The notes beneath the pieces are model-generated. The model saw only the letters and a list, made by a program, of their open reading frames with translations. It made no database searches and was not told the origin of the DNA. A stretch of 64,000 nt of DNA from Symbiodinium natans (taxonomy: Eukaryota > Sar > Dinophyceae > Suessiales > Symbiodiniaceae), in assembly GCA_905221605.1 (NCBI GenBank), contig CAJNDS010002302.1, positions 1,265,463 to 1,329,462 of the forward strand, written 5' to 3'. Position 1 is the first letter of the stretch, and every line of letters begins with the position of its first letter. Shown in pieces: positions 61,740 to 64,000 of the stretch. The translations under genes were made by a program, and so were the position numbers.

Positions 61740-62404
61740 GTTTAGGGTTTAGGGTTTAGGGTTTAGGGTTTAGGGTTTACGGTTTAGGGTTTAGGGTTAG
61801 GGGTTTAGGGTTTAGGGTTTCGGGTTTAGGGTTTAGGGTTTAATTAGGGTTTAGGGTTTGGGCAGAACCCCTGATCGAACTGATTATTGCGATTTTTTTT
61901 GGAATTAATAAACATTATGGCCGATCGCCTTCAGGGAATGCCTTGTAGCTCAGCCCATCTCCAGAGGCCTGGACAAGTACATGGGGTTGTCAAAATGAAA
62001 AAGATTATTGCGCGCCGTGTTTTTAGACTCTCGCCTTCATGATTGACTAGGCTCTCTAATCAATGGTTTAGGGTTTAAGGTTGCGGGTTTAGGGTTTAGG
62101 GTTTAAGGTTGAGGGTTTAAGGTTGAGGGTTTAAAGTTGAGGGTTTAAGGTTTAGGGTTTAAGGTTGAGGGTTTAGGGTTTAGGGTTCAGGGTATTGGCC
62201 AGGCTGGAACCCTCTTCGGCAGATCAGAAATCCGAGATGCACCGATCACCTGGAGTAGAGGCCAAAAAGTTGGAAGCTCAACAATCCCTAAGAGTAAAGT
62301 ATAGGGAAATCCAGCACTATTTGTCCTTAAAAAGGTTTCCAACTTTTTTGGGTTGTTTTTCTGTAGCCTCAAACAATGCTTCCTGGGGGGGGGGGGGGGG
62401 GTAG

Positions 62405-62476
62405 CCCACGGACTACCGAGAACGCAACAATAACAGGGGTGGCAAGAAGAAGTTCGAGGCATCCCACTCGAAAGCC
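62405..62476 (+). CDS. Candidate exon island, basic
   Basis: After a G-tract and GTAG, 24 phase-0 codons read PTDYRERNNNRGGKKKFEAS and HSKA, to a GTTTGG donor; otherwise the frame stops at TAA (62492). Looks like a disordered nucleic-acid-binding stretch. Confidence 0.45.
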
Positions 62477-62743
62477 GTTTGGAACACGCCCTAAACCCTT
62501 AACCCTCTTAACGTCCTACCCCCCTAAGCCCCCGAAACCGCCCAAACCCTAAACCCTAAACCCTAAACCCCAATCCCTAAACCCCAATCCCTAAACCCCA
62601 ATCCCCAAACCCCAATCCCTAAACCCCAATCCCTAAACCCTAAACCCTAAACCTTAAATCCTAAGCCCTAAACCTTAAATCCTAAACCCTAAACCCTAAA
62701 CCCTAAACCCCCTCAAGCCCTGTCTTCTGAACCTTGCTGCCAG

Positions 62744-62797
62744 GATTTGGCCAAGCAAGGCTTCGAGCAACTTTGCGCTGCAAACGTCCTGTCAAGG
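62744..62797 (+). CDS. Candidate exon island, 18 codons phase 0
   Basis: After CCTTGCTGCCAG the frame reads DLAKQGFEQLCAANVLSR and ends at GTTTGAAGG. CCCTAAA units lie about 30 nt upstream. Looks like a soluble helix. No family was recognised. Confidence 0.5.
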
Positions 62798-63014
62798 GTT
62801 TGAAGGGGTTCAGGGTTTAGGGTCTAGGGTTTGGGGTTTAGGGGTTAGGGTGTACGGTTTGGGGTTTAGGGTTTTAGGGTTTAGGGTTCAGGGTTTCGGT
62901 TTTCGGGTTTAGGGTTTAGGTTTTAGGGTTTAGGGTTTGTGGTTTAGGCTTATTTTAGGTTTCAGGGTTTGGGGCTTAGAAGCATCCAGGTTTTATGGCT
63001 GTCCACTGCCGCAG

Positions 63015-63055
63015 TGGAGGCTTGGGCTGTTGCAGTTGCCCGGAGTTTTTTTTCG
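63015..63055 (+). CDS. Candidate exon island
   Basis: After CACTGCCGCAG the frame reads EAWAVAVARSFFS and ends at GTTTAGG. Short. Confidence 0.3.
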
Positions 63056-63282
63056 GTTTAGGATTCAGCGTTTAGGGTGCATGGTTTAGGACCCTCATCC
63101 CTGATTCGTAACTTTCAATACCCTAAACCCTAAACCCTAAACCCTAAACCTCCTAATTCACCCCATTACCATCAACTGCGCCCTTGTGCGCCCCCGCGCC
63201 TAGGATTGAAGAGCCCTGAACCCCGGATGTACCAGGTGTGCTTCAAGCCCTACACTAAACCCCCTAAGCCCTAAACCCCTAC

Positions 63283-63402
63283 TTGGAGGTTCAGAGTAGG
63301 TTCAGAGTACTTACGACCCAACTTTAAGTGTAGTTCTAAGCACACCAATCAGGTCATGATTGGGTTTTTGAGTACAGTTCTAGTTGGGTTCCTACGTGCC
63401 CA
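63283..63402. mobile_element. Palindromic element, family E
   Basis: CTACTTGGAGGTTCAGAGTAG on the left; the right end GGTTCCTACGTGCCCAAG is weakened. Inner CCCAAC / GTTGGG pairs remain. Confidence 0.5.
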
Positions 63403-63416
63403 AGCAAGAAAGGCAG

Positions 63417-63499
63417 CGGACCAAGTGCTGGTCCATGCTGTACGCGCACATGGCAGGCCATGGGAACCCTACTCTTCGGATCGGCCTTAAGATCGTGGA
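63417..63499 (+). CDS. Candidate exon island
   Basis: After AGAAAGGCAG the frame reads RTKCWSMLYAHMAGHGNPT and LRIGLKIVE, ending at GTTTAGGG. The other frame open here is shorter. No family was recognised. Confidence 0.4.
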
Positions 63500-63587
63500 G
63501 TTTAGGGCTTCTCGGCTTTGGGGTTTAGGGTTTAGGCTGCTTCTCGGTTTTAGGGGAACCCATAAAAACTGCTTGTACATGGGGGGT

Positions 63588-63705
63588 TTCTGAAAATGGG
63601 GGGGGGGGGGGGGGGGGGGTGCCCTTTGTGGGGTTCCATTTAAGAGGGTTTGTAGCATTTGGGGGTATATAAGGGGTACCCCCCATTTTCGGAAATCCCT
63701 AAACG
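63588..63705. repeat. Palindrome with 22 nt poly-G
   Basis: TTTCTGAAAATGGGGG on the left mirrors CCCCCATTTTCGGAAA on the right, with a G-run at 63598-63619 and TTTGTGGGG inside. Probably a palindromic element. Confidence 0.6.
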
Positions 63706-64000
63706 GGGGCCCAGGTACAGTTCAGGGTTTTGTGTGTGTGTATGAAAGGCAGAGTGATCGCCTACTTGCTTGTTCTTTTGTTTTTTGGCGGGGTGACGGC
63801 GAAACCCTACACCGCTGCCCTGATGATGTGACCAGGCCTAACTAAATCACATTGCTTCTACAAAACATTGCTTCTACAAAAGGCTGTATGAGTTTAGGGT
63901 TTAGGGTTTAGGGTTTAGGGTTTATAGGGTTTAGGGGTTATAGGGTCAATAGGGTTTAGGGTTTATAGGCATTAGGGTTTCGGGTTAAGGCTTAGGGTTT
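63706..64000. other. Right edge, no gene called
   Basis: A short open island at 63799-63832 (VTAKPYTAALMM) and TTTAGGG units from 63892 on. Nothing else recognised. Confidence 0.5.

Noticed and set aside
1-64000. The window as a real telomere or subtelomere end
   Set aside because: Arrays are short, degenerate, in both orientations and regularly interrupted by unique DNA over 64 kb; a telomere is one long array in one orientation at an end.

Overview
The window looks like nuclear DNA of a dinoflagellate. Four things point there: a zinc-finger/reverse-transcriptase retrotransposon ORF of the type I know from symbiodiniacean genomes; a protein kinase split into 37-77 nt exons whose introns start with GC about as often as GT; acceptors that are mostly AG followed by G; and the Arabidopsis-type telomere motif TTTAGGG spread over the whole window. 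I cannot name the genus, and most of this needs transcript data.

The dominant feature is TTTAGGG/CCCTAAA arrays, 2 to about 25 units long and slightly degenerate, every few hundred bases. They are interstitial, in both orientations, and alternate with 50-140 bp islands of ordinary higher-complexity DNA. Many islands sit between a CCCTAAA array on the left and a TTTAGGG array on the right, begin just after AG and end at GTTTAGG or GC. I read many arrays as the ends of introns.

The strongest proof is a plus-strand AGC-like kinase at about 33.4-44 kb, possibly to 49 kb. The core exons join with matching phase and give the hinge, the alpha-E helix, the catalytic loop RDIKPENIL and the DFG segment. 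A second plus-strand gene, for an unnamed membrane protein, is supported by three phase-matched exons at 53.4-54.4 kb. Other islands at 0.7-24 kb and 49-64 kb are listed as candidate exons. A single 60-90 nt island has an open frame by chance quite often, so those entries are tentative unless a known motif is named.

Layout: 0.7-24 kb, candidate exon islands, telomere-motif arrays and palindromic elements, including a 630 bp MULE-like element with a 9 bp target duplication at 9.0-9.7 kb. 24.5-25.1 kb, a palindromic element. 25.5-30.8 kb, two different non-LTR retrotransposon 5' portions meeting tail to tail. 31-33 kb, tandem repeats. 33.4-49 kb, the split kinase. 49-64 kb, the membrane-protein exons, more islands, satellites and palindromic elements.

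At least six families of short palindromic, MITE-like elements recur. In one family (38.3 and 50.8 kb) the telomere motif lies between the terminal inverted repeats. No rRNA, tRNA, CRISPR or bacterial-type gene was seen.
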